A stretch of 52,901 nt of DNA from JAAXTX01 sp035560715. Its GTDB lineage: Bacteria > Patescibacteriota > Minisyncoccia > Moranbacterales > UBA1568. The DNA lies in assembly GCA_035560715.1 (NCBI GenBank), contig DATMYW010000030.1, positions 1 through 52,901 of the forward strand, given 5' to 3'. The translations under genes were made by a program, and so were the position numbers. The notes below the pieces were generated by a model. It was not told the DNA's origin. It searched no databases and worked only from the letters and a program-made list of their open reading frames with translations. This document shows, piece after piece, positions 31,614-39,007 of this stretch; the first letter of the stretch is position 1, and every line of letters begins with the position of its first letter.

Positions 31614-32222
31614 CTATTTCTTCCGCAAGGCAAGCGTGAACCAGTCCTGACCGCGGAGCGATTGCCGATTCTCGTAAACCGCCTCGTAGCCGATACCGGC
31701 AAGCTCCCGGATAAGGTCGGGCGTATAGAAATAGAAGATCCGGGTCCCGAACTCGTCGGTACGCGTGTGTCCTTCTTCCGGATACTCCCCTTCCTTGAGC
31801 GAGAGATAGAAGATGCCGCCCGGCACAAGCGCCGCATGCGCCCGGGCGAGGATATCCGCAACACGCTCCCGGTCGGAATGAAGAAGCGACGCGAACGCGA
31901 CAACCGCATCGAGTCCTTCCGGGAATCCGTAGGTCTCGATATCGGCAACCTCGAACTTCGCCTCCGGAAACGCCTCCCTCGCCATCCGTATGAACTCCCC
32001 GGATACGTCCACACCGACATATCGGTCCGTCCTCAGGAGGAATTCCGCCACCTCTCGTCCGTGCCCGCAGCCGATCTCAAGGACGAAGGGATGTTCCTTC
32101 CCGACCAATCCGAAGACCCGCTCCACGTCGTCGACACGCGTGCCGATTCCATCGAACTTCCGCGCCATCTCCCGCGCAGCCCGCTCGTACGTCTCGATGG
32201 TCTCTCGTTTCCGGTCGGTCAT
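31614..32222 (-). CDS. Class I SAM-dependent methyltransferase
   Basis: A 202-residue Rossmann methyltransferase. Motif I VLEIGCGHGREVAEF is at 47-61, the acidic post-I residue in YVGVDVSGEF, motif IV near LDAVVAFASLLHS, and a later LVPGGIFYLSLKEGE. Target unknown. Its start overlaps the stop of the membrane-protein gene by 4 nt, a sign of translational coupling. Confidence 0.9.
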   Translation of the reverse strand: MTDRKRETIETYERAAREMARKFDGIGTRVDDVERVFGLVGKEHPFVLEIGCGHGREVAEFLLRTDRYVGVDVSGEFIRMAREAFPEAKFEVADIETYGFPEGLDAVVAFASLLHSDRERVADILARAHAALVPGGIFYLSLKEGEYPEEGHTRTDEFGTRIFYFYTPDLIRELAGIGYEAVYENRQSLRGQDWFTLALRKK

Positions 32223-32713
32223 GAAATAATACTCCTCACGAAATTCACAAAGTAGTCTTTCAAGTTAATCACTATCCGTAACACTACGTCACTATGCTCG
32301 ATAATCAAAACAAAAGCAGCGACAAAAAGAATCAGCAATGACTTTTCCCCGAGAAAACTTATCAGTCTTTTCACTTGTATCAAACAATTGGGAAATACTT
32401 TCCTATAATATCCGGATCTGTATACATCTCTCATTAAAATAATTCCCACAAAAAAACCAAAAGAAGCAATCGCATACAGGGCTAATAACCCGGCATCATG
32501 ATCAGTAACACCTGTTTCTTTCTTGCTAAACGCTACTATCCCATACAAAGAAAACAGTAATATCAAGGTTATTCTCGATATAGGAGCCTTATTTAACTCT
32601 GAGGCAGCCTTGTCAAAATTATCTTTCACAAGATCATAAGGAACTCCCGAAGTCGAGGCTTCGGGCTGTTTTTCTGTCTGTTTAACTATCTTATAGTCAA
32701 TGCTTGTAGACAT
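32219..32713 (-). CDS. AT-rich membrane protein of unknown function, 164 residues
   Basis: Four predicted membrane helices: about 48-62, 75-93, 118-137 and a final amphipathic stretch near 140-160. A cytoplasmic N-terminal tail (MSTSIDYKIVKQTEKQPEAS) precedes them. No family recognised. Base and codon use are much more AT-rich than in the flanking genes (for example many AAA, ATA and AAT codons). This marks it and the next upstream gene as recent arrivals. Coupled to the methyltransferase downstream. Confidence 0.82.
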   Translation of the reverse strand: MSTSIDYKIVKQTEKQPEASTSGVPYDLVKDNFDKAASELNKAPISRITLILLFSLYGIVAFSKKETGVTDHDAGLLALYAIASFGFFVGIILMRDVYRSGYYRKVFPNCLIQVKRLISFLGEKSLLILFVAAFVLIIEHSDVVLRIVINLKDYFVNFVRSIIS

Positions 32714-32725
32714 AAAAATACCAGA

Positions 32726-33127
32726 CTAACTCACTTTCACAATAATAGGAATCTCCTCGATTTTCTCACCATTAATCTCTATATCTACAGCATAATTTCC
32801 TGAGACTTCGAATTTCGTATCGTTGAGTTGCAATATCATCCCTAGATCTACGCTTCCAGTAGGACTTTTCTCGACACCAGCAATAACAGGAGGCAAATCA
32901 AGAATAACCCCGCCGGTGTCCTTATTCACTAAACTTATCTTCTGGGTATACTGCTTCTCGCTTGGAACGCTTATATTTGTCACAACAAACATCTGTCGAT
33001 GTACTGGGACTTCATCTCCAGACTTCTGTAAATTTATATTTTTGAAAACTCCGATTACATTTAACTTCCCCGCATCACCTGTAAATGCATAGTCGCAAAC
33101 CAAGGCGATATTAACTTTGTACTCCAT
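32726..33127 (-). CDS. DUF6941-like protein
   Basis: A 133-residue beta-rich protein. The opening ALVCDYAFTGDAGKLNVIGV, then FKNINLQKSGDEVPVHRQMF and VTNISVPSEK, matches my memory of the DUF6941 family (CDYA...GKLNIIGVF). The rest alternates strands as in an immunoglobulin-like sandwich (GSVDLGMILQLNDTKFEVSG). Function unknown. AT-rich like its neighbour. It starts 10 nt after the protease stop codon, so it is in the same operon. Confidence 0.7.
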   Translation of the reverse strand: MEYKVNIALVCDYAFTGDAGKLNVIGVFKNINLQKSGDEVPVHRQMFVVTNISVPSEKQYTQKISLVNKDTGGVILDLPPVIAGVEKSPTGSVDLGMILQLNDTKFEVSGNYAVDIEINGEKIEEIPIIVKVS

Positions 33128-33137
33128 AATATTTTTC

Positions 33138-34163
33138 TTACTTCCACCCCTGATTGACGATACGGAACGAGACCTGCTCCTGCTGGACGTTCACGATCCC
33201 CTGCGGGGTCTGCTGCGGGACGACCTGCTGGGTCTTCTTGAACTCCATACGGATCTCGAACCGGTTCGATTTTTCCGCGCTTTCAATTGCTGCGATCACA
33301 TAGTCTTTCTTGTTCTCAGCGCGGAACTCGCCACACTCGGCCTCGGGACTCCACTGCCCGTGGAGAACCATCTCGTCGCGATACGACTCGTAGAGCGAGG
33401 TGAGGAGCGTCGCGAGTTCTCCCTCGGCATACGAGACTGTCTTTATGCCAAGGTCTTCCTTGGCCTCGCGCCGACCGATGACATACTGGTGAGAGTAGAG
33501 TTTCTCGGTCAGGGTATCGATGATGCCGTCGATCGCCTTCTCGTCGAGCTTGGTCTGATGGCTGCCGAGGAGTCGCTTGGCGAGCAGTCGGATAAGCTTA
33601 TACGTGCGGTTCACATTGCCGAGTGCGAGTGGATGCACCGACGGCGTGCTATCGGCAAGCTTGTTGAAGATCTTGGTCAGTTCCTCGTCGCCCTTGATGC
33701 CGACACCTTCTTTCGCAAGGTCGAAGTACGCCATCACCTCCTCGACCGAAATCGGGATCCTGGCCTGCGGGTTCTGCGGATCGGCCGGATTGAAGACGTT
33801 CGCCGTCGAAGGGTCGATCGGGGTCAGCTCGCCCATGTCCGTCATCACGATCTCATCGGCGCCGAGCGCGATCATCGTCGCGGCGCTGTGCGCCTTGTAC
33901 GGCACGAGGACCGAAAAGGTATCGCAGTATTCGCGGATCATGGAGACGAGTCGCCATGGCACCATCGTGTCCCCACCCGCGCTGAACAGGACGAGATCGA
34001 TCTTCGGCACCTTGCCGATCGTGCGGAGCTGCTCACTCATCAGAGGAATCACGTCCATCGCGATCTTGGCACTCACCGGGCCCTGCCGGTCACTCGTCAC
34101 ATACGTAATCACCTTCGACCCTCGGGCCGATTCGATTTTTTTGAAAAGTTCGCTGCGTTCCAT
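33138..34163 (-). CDS. Serine dehydrogenase proteinase-type ClpP-fold protease
   Basis: ClpP/crotonase-fold protein of the serine dehydrogenase proteinase family, 341 residues. VLFSAGGDTMVPWR (about 58-71) forms the oxyanion region, and the nucleophile is likely Ser93 in AHSAATMIALGADEIVM. A Gln-rich tail ends the protein. The start is the ATG at 34163: the in-frame ATGs at 34196-34199 lie inside the -10 of a good promoter and cannot be transcribed. First gene of the operon running to the LysE-type exporter. A regulatory or stress protease role is inferred. Confidence 0.85.
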   Translation of the reverse strand: MERSELFKKIESARGSKVITYVTSDRQGPVSAKIAMDVIPLMSEQLRTIGKVPKIDLVLFSAGGDTMVPWRLVSMIREYCDTFSVLVPYKAHSAATMIALGADEIVMTDMGELTPIDPSTANVFNPADPQNPQARIPISVEEVMAYFDLAKEGVGIKGDEELTKIFNKLADSTPSVHPLALGNVNRTYKLIRLLAKRLLGSHQTKLDEKAIDGIIDTLTEKLYSHQYVIGRREAKEDLGIKTVSYAEGELATLLTSLYESYRDEMVLHGQWSPEAECGEFRAENKKDYVIAAIESAEKSNRFEIRMEFKKTQQVVPQQTPQGIVNVQQEQVSFRIVNQGWK

Positions 34164-34194
34164 ATTTTTGGTTCGAATGTATTTCAACACCGTC

Positions 34195-34223
34195 ATCATA
34201 CACCCGAAAAACCCTTTTGTAAA
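34195..34223 (-). promoter_or_regulatory. Promoter of the protease operon
   Basis: TTTACA (34218-34223), 17 nt, TATGAT (34195-34200) on the minus strand; leader of about 25 nt. Confidence 0.7.
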
Positions 34224-34270
34224 GCCTTCAAGCATCGCTACATGTCGATTACCTCCCCCACGAAACACTT

Positions 34271-34440
34271 TGCAGGAGCAGGGTAGTCCCTGCTCCGAAA
34301 CGGTTTTCTCCCTTGCCAAGCCGCAGCCTTGGCGAAGGCTGGTTTGCCAAACCGGATATGTAACATCGATCGTAAACCATGTGGTTCAGGGTGCCCTCCA
34401 CGGGCGGGCAGGCAATCCTGAACCTGCGAGAAAACTACGA
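34271..34440 (+). repeat. Structured intergenic repeat, copy A
   Basis: First stem GGAGCAGGG-TAGT-CCCTGCTCC, then GAAACGG, an imperfect stem GCCAAGCCGCAGCC/GGCTGGTTTGCC, a linker with ATCGATCGTAAACC, and a third stem GGTTCAGG...CCTGAACC opened by an extra GC-rich piece. It fills most of the 404-bp gap between the protease operon and the 204-residue gene; a promoter follows at 34475. Confidence 0.8.
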
Positions 34441-34474
34441 GAAGTATCCCTCATCCAAGCCTTTCCCCTGACGA

Positions 34475-34503
34475 TTGACTTATTTTCAAAAAAATGTTAT
34501 TTT
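34475..34503 (+). promoter_or_regulatory. Promoter of the 204-residue gene
   Basis: TTGACT (34475-34480), 17 nt, TATTTT (34498-34503), preceded by the shared upstream text TCATCCAAGCC. Confidence 0.65.
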
Positions 34504-34567
34504 TTCCAGTCGGTCAGCAGATCATTTCCAACAAACAAACGAGGCAAAACGCCGAAGGATCACCAAC

Positions 34568-35182
34568 ATGAACATCTATGAAATACTCGGATTAAAACTC
34601 CCTGTTCGGAATCGTTTCTCGTATATAAAGATGAGCGGGCCAATGAAGGTACTCGCCAGATACGAGACATCCAACGCATACGGCTTCGTAGTCCAAGAAG
34701 GCGTCCAAAGAAACATCATCGACATCCGGATTCCGAAAGATCTCGTGAAAGAACCAGTGGGAACGATCGACATGATCACGGTTACCTGGGAAAAGGATCA
34801 CGCCTTCATAGCGCCGCTTCAAAATTCCGACGCAAGGGAAGCTGATTATGGCAAACCGTTCTACCTTGATGGACCCCTTCAGGGTATGGCCGTACGATGC
34901 TTCACGATGCGAAACGATCACAGCGCCCCGCATGTGGCAGTTCCGATAGGCCAGCCACTTCCTCTCCTGTCCGCTTTCGAAGACGCCGGAGATCGACTCG
35001 TACTGATCAAAATGGATGACAACGGGCACGCGATCAAGAAAATGTCTCCGCTGACGGAATACAGCACAACCCCATGGGAAGAAATTCTCCTGAATCCATC
35101 GGGGTTTCGACTCCAGGTAGACGAAAGGTACGATACCGAAAACAAGGCCTTCCGTTTTTCCGAAAAACTTTCCAAAGAATGA
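34568..35182 (+). CDS. Hypothetical protein, 204 residues
   Basis: Unknown family. Soluble, beta-rich N-terminal half (MKVLARYETSNAYGFVVQEG, IIDIRIPKDLV, TIDMITVTWEKDHAF) and a less regular C-terminal half. I start it at 34568, after AAGGA at 9 nt; the upstream in-frame ATG lies in the promoter. Monocistronic, between repeat copy A and a terminator. Confidence 0.75.
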   Translation: MNIYEILGLKLPVRNRFSYIKMSGPMKVLARYETSNAYGFVVQEGVQRNIIDIRIPKDLVKEPVGTIDMITVTWEKDHAFIAPLQNSDAREADYGKPFYLDGPLQGMAVRCFTMRNDHSAPHVAVPIGQPLPLLSAFEDAGDRLVLIKMDDNGHAIKKMSPLTEYSTTPWEEILLNPSGFRLQVDERYDTENKAFRFSEKLSKE

Positions 35183-35207
35183 ATCTTCCTCGGACACACG
35201 GTTCAGG

Positions 35208-35250
35208 GACGTTCTCTCGCATGTTAAGGCGAGGAACGTCCTTTATTATT
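35208..35250 (+). terminator. Terminator of the 204-residue gene
   Basis: GGACGTTC-TCTCGC...GCGAG-GAACGTCC followed by TTTATTATT. Confidence 0.75.
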
Positions 35251-35444
35251 TTCAGCGAGCAAAAAACCACATGCGCGATATTTCATTGCATGAGATTTCT
35301 CGTGTAATGTGATCCATCCGTCATCGTCCGCATGAATATGCCGCGCACATAATCGTTTGTGCGATTCATTGCGTCATTTCCAAAGAGCGGATACTCGCGA
35401 CAAAACGCGCAAACTCTCACCTCATCCAAGCCCTTTCCGAACCG
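35251..35444. other. Gap with no gene
   Basis: AT-richer sequence between a terminator and the next promoter. I see no frame with a Shine-Dalgarno and no clear structure. Its last 30 bases carry the shared pre-promoter text CTCATCCAAGCCCTTTCCG. Confidence 0.6.
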
Positions 35445-35473
35445 TTGACAGGAAATTAGTTCTTTGCTATAAT
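35445..35473 (+). promoter_or_regulatory. Promoter of the 236-residue gene, TTTGCTATAAT family
   Basis: TTGACA (35445-35450), 17-nt spacer ending TTCTTTGC, TATAAT (35468-35473). Confidence 0.8.
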
Positions 35474-35504
35474 ATGTCGTTATCAGTGAGTTGTTTTACA
35501 ATGG

Positions 35505-35554
35505 TTGGTCATAGCCAAAAAAAGTTCATCCGGACTCTTTCTGGCTATGACCAA
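35505..35554 (+). promoter_or_regulatory. 13-bp leader hairpin of the 236-residue gene
   Basis: TTGGTCATAGCCA (35505-35517) pairs perfectly with TGGCTATGACCAA (35542-35554) around a 24-nt loop. It begins about 25 nt after the predicted transcription start, in a leader of about 145 nt. No U-tract follows, so it is not a plain terminator. A 22-codon frame from the ATG at 35501 runs through it, without a good Shine-Dalgarno. Confidence 0.65.
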
Positions 35555-35623
35555 GAAAAAAGGTCTTAGTTCCGCCTCGGATGAGAGGAAACACAACCGC
35601 GCGACTGAGCGCAGGAGGCAATT

Positions 35624-36334
35624 ATGTCAGACAATATAAGAGATCCGTTCTATATCTCGAGAGTCTATCCAGGCGAATTAAACGCCCTGGTAAAGCACAT
35701 GATGCAACAGATGGGAACCAATGATCCGAATGAGGCGGTGAAGGGCATCAATAGCGGTGCGTATGCCGTTACAAAGGCACTCCCGTATTCCAAAGCCGAT
35801 GGTGTGCTCGCCATCGAACTCAGGTCGGATGGAACGACTGGGCCCGAGTGGATTCGTAAATGGAGAATGCGCGGCTACAAAGTCCCTGACAGGATACAAG
35901 AGCGTCTGTTGTCGCCTTCGTTCGAACCGACAAATGGCGTTACGTATCGCGTCGTGATTGTCTCCGAATCTGCGATTCTCATAAATCTGGGTACATGGAA
36001 CTCGACCTCGTCGGAGATCGGTTTCTCGGAAATTCTTGAGGAGGCCGGCAGGCGGAATCTCTCGATGATTGAGAACGAGGAAATCCCCTTCCTTCTCATG
36101 GAACGATTCACGAAAGGCCAGTACGAAAAAATGGGGTTTAAAGACATTGTCGTTCCTACACTGATCCCGGGTCCAATACCGACGATAAATGACCAGGAAG
36201 CTCAGTCATACGCGACATATCTGGAAACCTTCTACTACTTCGGTCGATTTTCACGGATCGAGGCGCTCGAATCAGCGATCTTCCAAAGAAATAGTGCTCG
36301 CGGCTATGCGCTCATCGAACGCAGCGAGTCATGA
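35624..36334 (+). CDS. Hypothetical protein, 236 residues
   Basis: Not recognised. Soluble, mixed alpha/beta, with VTYRVVIVSESAILINLGTW as a hydrophobic core and a C-terminal helical part rich in Phe/Tyr (ATYLETFYYFGRFSRIEALE). A GGAGG 6 nt before the ATG fixes the start. Its long leader contains a 13-bp hairpin. Monocistronic. Confidence 0.78.
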   Translation: MSDNIRDPFYISRVYPGELNALVKHMMQQMGTNDPNEAVKGINSGAYAVTKALPYSKADGVLAIELRSDGTTGPEWIRKWRMRGYKVPDRIQERLLSPSFEPTNGVTYRVVIVSESAILINLGTWNSTSSEIGFSEILEEAGRRNLSMIENEEIPFLLMERFTKGQYEKMGFKDIVVPTLIPGPIPTINDQEAQSYATYLETFYYFGRFSRIEALESAIFQRNSARGYALIERSES

Positions 36335-36354
36335 TCAGGATACGATGAGACACA

Positions 36355-36384
36355 GAAAAAGGGATCTCCAACGAGGTCCCTTTC
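36355..36384 (+). terminator. Terminator of the 236-residue gene
   Basis: AAAGGGA-TCTCCAACGAGG-TCCCTTT followed by CTCATTTCTC, the same downstream text as the helicase-tail terminators at 38917, 39744 and 41825. Confidence 0.7.
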
Positions 36385-36402
36385 TCATTTCTCATCCAAC
36401 TT

Positions 36403-36545
36403 TTGCAGGAGCAGGGTAGTCCCTGCTCCACACAGTTGTTCTCCCTTGCCAAGCCGTAGCCGTGGCGAAGGCTGGCGTGCCAAGCCGAATTCATAATATC
36501 GATCGTAAACCGCATGGTTCAGGGTGCAACCCTGAACCTGCGAGA
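36403..36545 (+). repeat. Structured intergenic repeat, copy B
   Basis: GGAGCAGGG-TAGT-CCCTGCTCC, the GCCAAGCCG/GGCTGGCGTGCC imperfect stem, and GGTTCAGGGT-GCA-ACCCTGAACC with a perfect 10-bp stem. Same order and orientation as copies A and C. Confidence 0.85.
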
Positions 36546-36560
36546 GGATACTCCCGCTCG

Positions 36561-36589
36561 TTGACACCCCCCTCCGGACCTGGTACGCT
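36561..36589 (+). promoter_or_regulatory. Promoter of the 146-residue gene
   Basis: TTGACA (36561-36566), 17 nt (C-rich, CTCCGGACCTGG), TACGCT (36584-36589). Nearly identical to the dapB promoter at 37174. Confidence 0.7.
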
Positions 36590-36654
36590 GCCGAGAAGTG
36601 CTTTTTACAATCCGCATCAATCACCCGAAACCCTCTTAACGCGAAGGAGGCACC

Positions 36655-37095
36655 ATGCCACAAAACCTCATGAAAATTCAGATGTACGTTCCTGAAGGGT
36701 TCTCGACGATCAAGTCCGCACTCGATCGGTCGTTCGAGAAAGCCGGGTATCGGCTCGAAATGTGTACCGCCGAGGCGAAACCGCCATCGACCGATCCAAT
36801 AACGCTCGCGGTTCGGATGATCCCCGACGATTTCGGAGCGATTGCCGCCGGCCTCGCAATCATCGTTTCAGAAGAACCGGGCGGGCGGACGAAACTGGAC
36901 TGTGGGCTCGCGATACGAAAATACGACGATAATACGCATCGGGTGAATGCCCAGTTCGGTAATTTCTCTGTTGCCACCACATCGGACGAAATCGCTGGCC
37001 ATCGCATCTATGGCGGGGCATACGTCACGAAACTTGAGAAGGATCTGGACGCACTCATCCAGCAAATCCTGCCGCGGCGCCCCGTTCGCGCGTAA
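36655..37095 (+). CDS. Hypothetical protein, 146 residues
   Basis: Unknown. Soluble, with a ferredoxin-like or similar alpha/beta pattern (LMKIQMYVPEGFSTIKSALD, AGYRLEMCTAEAK, AIAAGLAIIVSEEPGGR). A strong AAGGAGG sits 5 nt before the ATG. Its promoter and leader are a duplicate of those of the next gene, dapB, so the two may respond to the same signal, but each has its own terminator. Confidence 0.78.
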   Translation: MPQNLMKIQMYVPEGFSTIKSALDRSFEKAGYRLEMCTAEAKPPSTDPITLAVRMIPDDFGAIAAGLAIIVSEEPGGRTKLDCGLAIRKYDDNTHRVNAQFGNFSVATTSDEIAGHRIYGGAYVTKLEKDLDALIQQILPRRPVRA

Positions 37096-37120
37096 CGACT
37101 GAAAAAAATACCCGATTACC

Positions 37121-37155
37121 CGGCATGCGGCCCAACGCATGTCGGTTTTTTTGCC
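37121..37155 (+). terminator. Terminator of the 146-residue gene
   Basis: CCGGCATGCG-GCCCAA-CGCATGTCGG followed by TTTTTTT. Confidence 0.85.
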
Positions 37156-37173
37156 AAAAATCGATTCCCTTCG

Positions 37174-37202
37174 TTGACGCCCCCTTCCGGACCTGGTACG
37201 CT
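37174..37202 (+). promoter_or_regulatory. dapB promoter
   Basis: TTGACG (37174-37179), 17 nt, TACGCT (37197-37202). About 90 bases from here to the start codon match 36561-36654 closely. Confidence 0.7.
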
Positions 37203-37268
37203 GCCAAGAAGTACTTTTTACAATCCGCATCAATCACCCGAAACCTTTTCAAAACAAAGGAGCGTAAC

Positions 37269-38156
37269 ATGACCACGACCAAACCGACACCGATCCTCAT
37301 TTCCGGCCTGCCGGGAAAAATGGCTACCCTGGTAGCGCAGGCGCTCATCCGCGACAACCGCTACCTGGTCGTTCCACACGCACTCGTCGGTCTGGAAACC
37401 ACCGACCCCGAAATCTTTCTCGAGCTCCACGACAAGCTGGGGCCGATGACGCGAATACCGTTCGAAACCGTGTATGCGCCTGGCAGACCAAATTACCTCC
37501 AGGAGCTGAAGTCGCGATACCCGGGACTCATCATCGTGGACTATTCCGTCCCGTCGGCCGTGAATACGAACGCCGAGCTGTTCTGTGACGCCGGTATCCC
37601 CTTCGTCATGGGCACGACCGGCGGCGACCGCAAGGCTCTCCAACGCACCGTCGAGCGATCGGGGGTTCCGGCCGTCATCTCCCCGAACATGTCGCCGGCG
37701 ATCGTCCTCTTGCTCTCGATGTTCGAGTATGCCGCCATGACCTTCCCCGATGCGCTCAAGGACTTCTCGCTCGAGATCATCGAGAGCCACCAGGCTGGAA
37801 AGAAGGACAAGAGCGGAACCGCAAAAAAGATTGGGGAACTCTTCGGACAGCTCGGAGTCGACTATCGCGGCGAGGATTCGATCAACGCGATCAGAAACCG
37901 CATGGCACAGCTCGCCATGTGCATCCCGCCCGAATATCTCGACGGCCACGGCTGGCACACCTACCGTCTGATATCGCCGGATGGCAGCGTTATGCTCGAA
38001 TTCAGGCACAACGTCAACGGACGGCAGACCTATGTCGACGGGACGGTCCTCGCCCTCGTATTTCTCATGGAAAAGGTCCGGGAAGCCTGCCTCGGAGTGT
38101 TCACGAACGAACCGACTGATACCTACTTCACGATGATCGACGTCCTGAAAGGATGA
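37269..38156 (+). CDS. dapB: 4-hydroxy-tetrahydrodipicolinate reductase, plant-type
   Basis: NAD(P)H-dependent step of lysine/diaminopimelate synthesis. The N-terminal nucleotide-binding segment reads ILISGLPGKMATLVAQAL; VMGTTGGDRKAL and VISPNMSPAIVLL follow, then the catalytic box IIESHQAGKKDKSGTAKKIG. The SHQ..K.D.SGTA form is that of the plant/cyanobacterial DapB branch. 295 residues, longer than E. coli-type DapB. The start is the ATG at 37269 after AAGGAG; the earlier in-frame ATGs lie before the promoter. No other dap gene is in the window. It could supply diaminopimelate for peptidoglycan. Confidence 0.9.
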   Translation: MTTTKPTPILISGLPGKMATLVAQALIRDNRYLVVPHALVGLETTDPEIFLELHDKLGPMTRIPFETVYAPGRPNYLQELKSRYPGLIIVDYSVPSAVNTNAELFCDAGIPFVMGTTGGDRKALQRTVERSGVPAVISPNMSPAIVLLLSMFEYAAMTFPDALKDFSLEIIESHQAGKKDKSGTAKKIGELFGQLGVDYRGEDSINAIRNRMAQLAMCIPPEYLDGHGWHTYRLISPDGSVMLEFRHNVNGRQTYVDGTVLALVFLMEKVREACLGVFTNEPTDTYFTMIDVLKG

Positions 38157-38183
38157 CAACGCGAACCGAAACGACAACGAACG

Positions 38184-38222
38184 AAAGGGATTCCACCGAA
38201 ACGGAATCCCTTTTCTATTTTT
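38184..38222 (+). terminator. dapB terminator
   Basis: GGGATTCC-ACCGAAAC-GGAATCCC followed by TTTTCTATTTTT. Confidence 0.85.
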
Positions 38223-38231
38223 CCTCCAACT

Positions 38232-38413
38232 TTTGCAGGAGCAGGGTTGTACCCTGCTCCGAAACGGTCGGTCTCCCTTGCCAAGCCGGAGCCTCGGCGA
38301 AGGCTGGCTTGCCAAGCCGCAGTCATGGCAAAGGCTGGCTTGCCAAGCCGAATATATGAAGTCGCTCGTAAACCGCGTGGTTCAGGGTGTAACCCTGAAC
38401 CTGCGAGAAACCT
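38232..38413 (+). repeat. Structured intergenic repeat, copy C, with internal tandem duplication
   Basis: First stem GGAGCAGGGT-TGT-ACCCTGCTCC and last stem GGTTCAGGGT-GTA-ACCCTGAACC are perfect. The middle GCCAAGCCG...GGCTGGCTT unit (about 31 bp) is present twice in tandem (from about 38279 and 38310), followed by a third GCCAAGCCG. Confidence 0.85.
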
Positions 38414-38450
38414 GCGAGAATTATCCCAAATCCAAGCCATTTCCGGACAG

Positions 38451-38479
38451 TTGACTGGAAAGCGATTCTTTGCTATAAT
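38451..38479 (+). promoter_or_regulatory. Promoter of the 111-residue gene, TTTGCTATAAT family
   Basis: TTGACT (38451-38456), 17 nt, TATAAT (38474-38479). The stretch from AAGCC upstream to AACCAGGGCCCGG downstream is almost identical to 39024-39115. Confidence 0.82.
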
Positions 38480-38542
38480 ACACCGTTATAGTAGTCTTTA
38501 CACCACAAACCACCAACCAGGGCCCGGAAAACGGGGAAATCG

Positions 38543-38878
38543 ATGAAACAGATTGAAAGCCTCAAGGAATTCAAAGGGGGGAATTATTATTGTGTCATTA
38601 CTTTCGGTTGGACAGGCAGCGCCGAAGATCAGCAAACTTTCTTCGTCAGAACGGTAAAACAAACAGGGGGTCTCAGCATAACATACGATTCCGGAAAGAA
38701 GGCGGAACTTTCCCCGACGAACCTGAAAGAAGGTCTCGAATCCGGCGCCTATTACTCCTCCAGCAAGAGCGCCTTTCTTAAAGAGGTGAGATCCTTCCTC
38801 TCCAACATGAAAAGGACTCGAAAAAAGCGATCTCGAACAATACATGACTTCGAACAGTTTATTGCGACTCTTCCGTAA
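38543..38878 (+). CDS. Hypothetical small basic protein, 111 residues
   Basis: Unknown. The N-terminal half is beta-like (NYYCVITFGWTGSAEDQQTF); the C-terminal third is basic and helical (SFLSNMKRTRKKRSRTIHDF). There is no Shine-Dalgarno; a CCCG/CGGG hairpin lies just before the ATG, as in the lipoprotein leaders. It may bind nucleic acid, but that rests on charge alone. It is the first gene before the helicase-tail repeats begin. Confidence 0.7.
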   Translation: MKQIESLKEFKGGNYYCVITFGWTGSAEDQQTFFVRTVKQTGGLSITYDSGKKAELSPTNLKEGLESGAYYSSSKSAFLKEVRSFLSNMKRTRKKRSRTIHDFEQFIATLP

Positions 38879-38916
38879 CAAGAGGAGGCTTAAAAAAGAC
38901 GGCCTTGATCGTATGC

Positions 38917-38947
38917 AAAGGAGCTCCATCCAACCGGAGCTCCTTTC
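38917..38947. terminator. Terminator linked to helicase-tail copy 1
   Basis: AAAGGAGCTCC-ATCCAACC-GGAGCTCCTTT, then CTCATTTCTC. A perfect 11-bp stem. Confidence 0.85.
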
Positions 38948-39007
38948 TCATTTCTCCTTCAACCCGAGCTTGTCGATTCTCGATCGGATACTGCCCGGCT
39001 GGCGCCC
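38948..39007 (-). pseudogene. Helicase 3'-end fragment, copy 1
   Basis: On the minus strand 19 codons and a stop read GRQPGSIRSRIDKLGLKEK, against GRQPGSIRSRIEKLGLGEK at the end of the helicase at 42743-44383. There are six synonymous and two amino-acid changes. An in-frame ATG-ATC precedes it, then homology ends. Fragment only; no promoter for it. Confidence 0.85.

Noticed and set aside
34164..34319. 52-residue N-terminal extension of the serine-dehydrogenase-type protease
   Set aside because: The extension would start in repeat copy A and lies upstream of or inside a good promoter; family homology begins at the ATG at 34163.
35474..35569. 31-codon leader peptide starting at 35474
   Set aside because: The ATG overlaps the -10 element and would not be transcribed; the shorter version from 35501 lacks a good ribosome-binding site.
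34271..38413. Repeats A-C as a CRISPR array
   Set aside because: The copies are 140-200 bp, about 2 kb apart and separated by genes; there are no short regular repeats with unique spacers and no cas genes.
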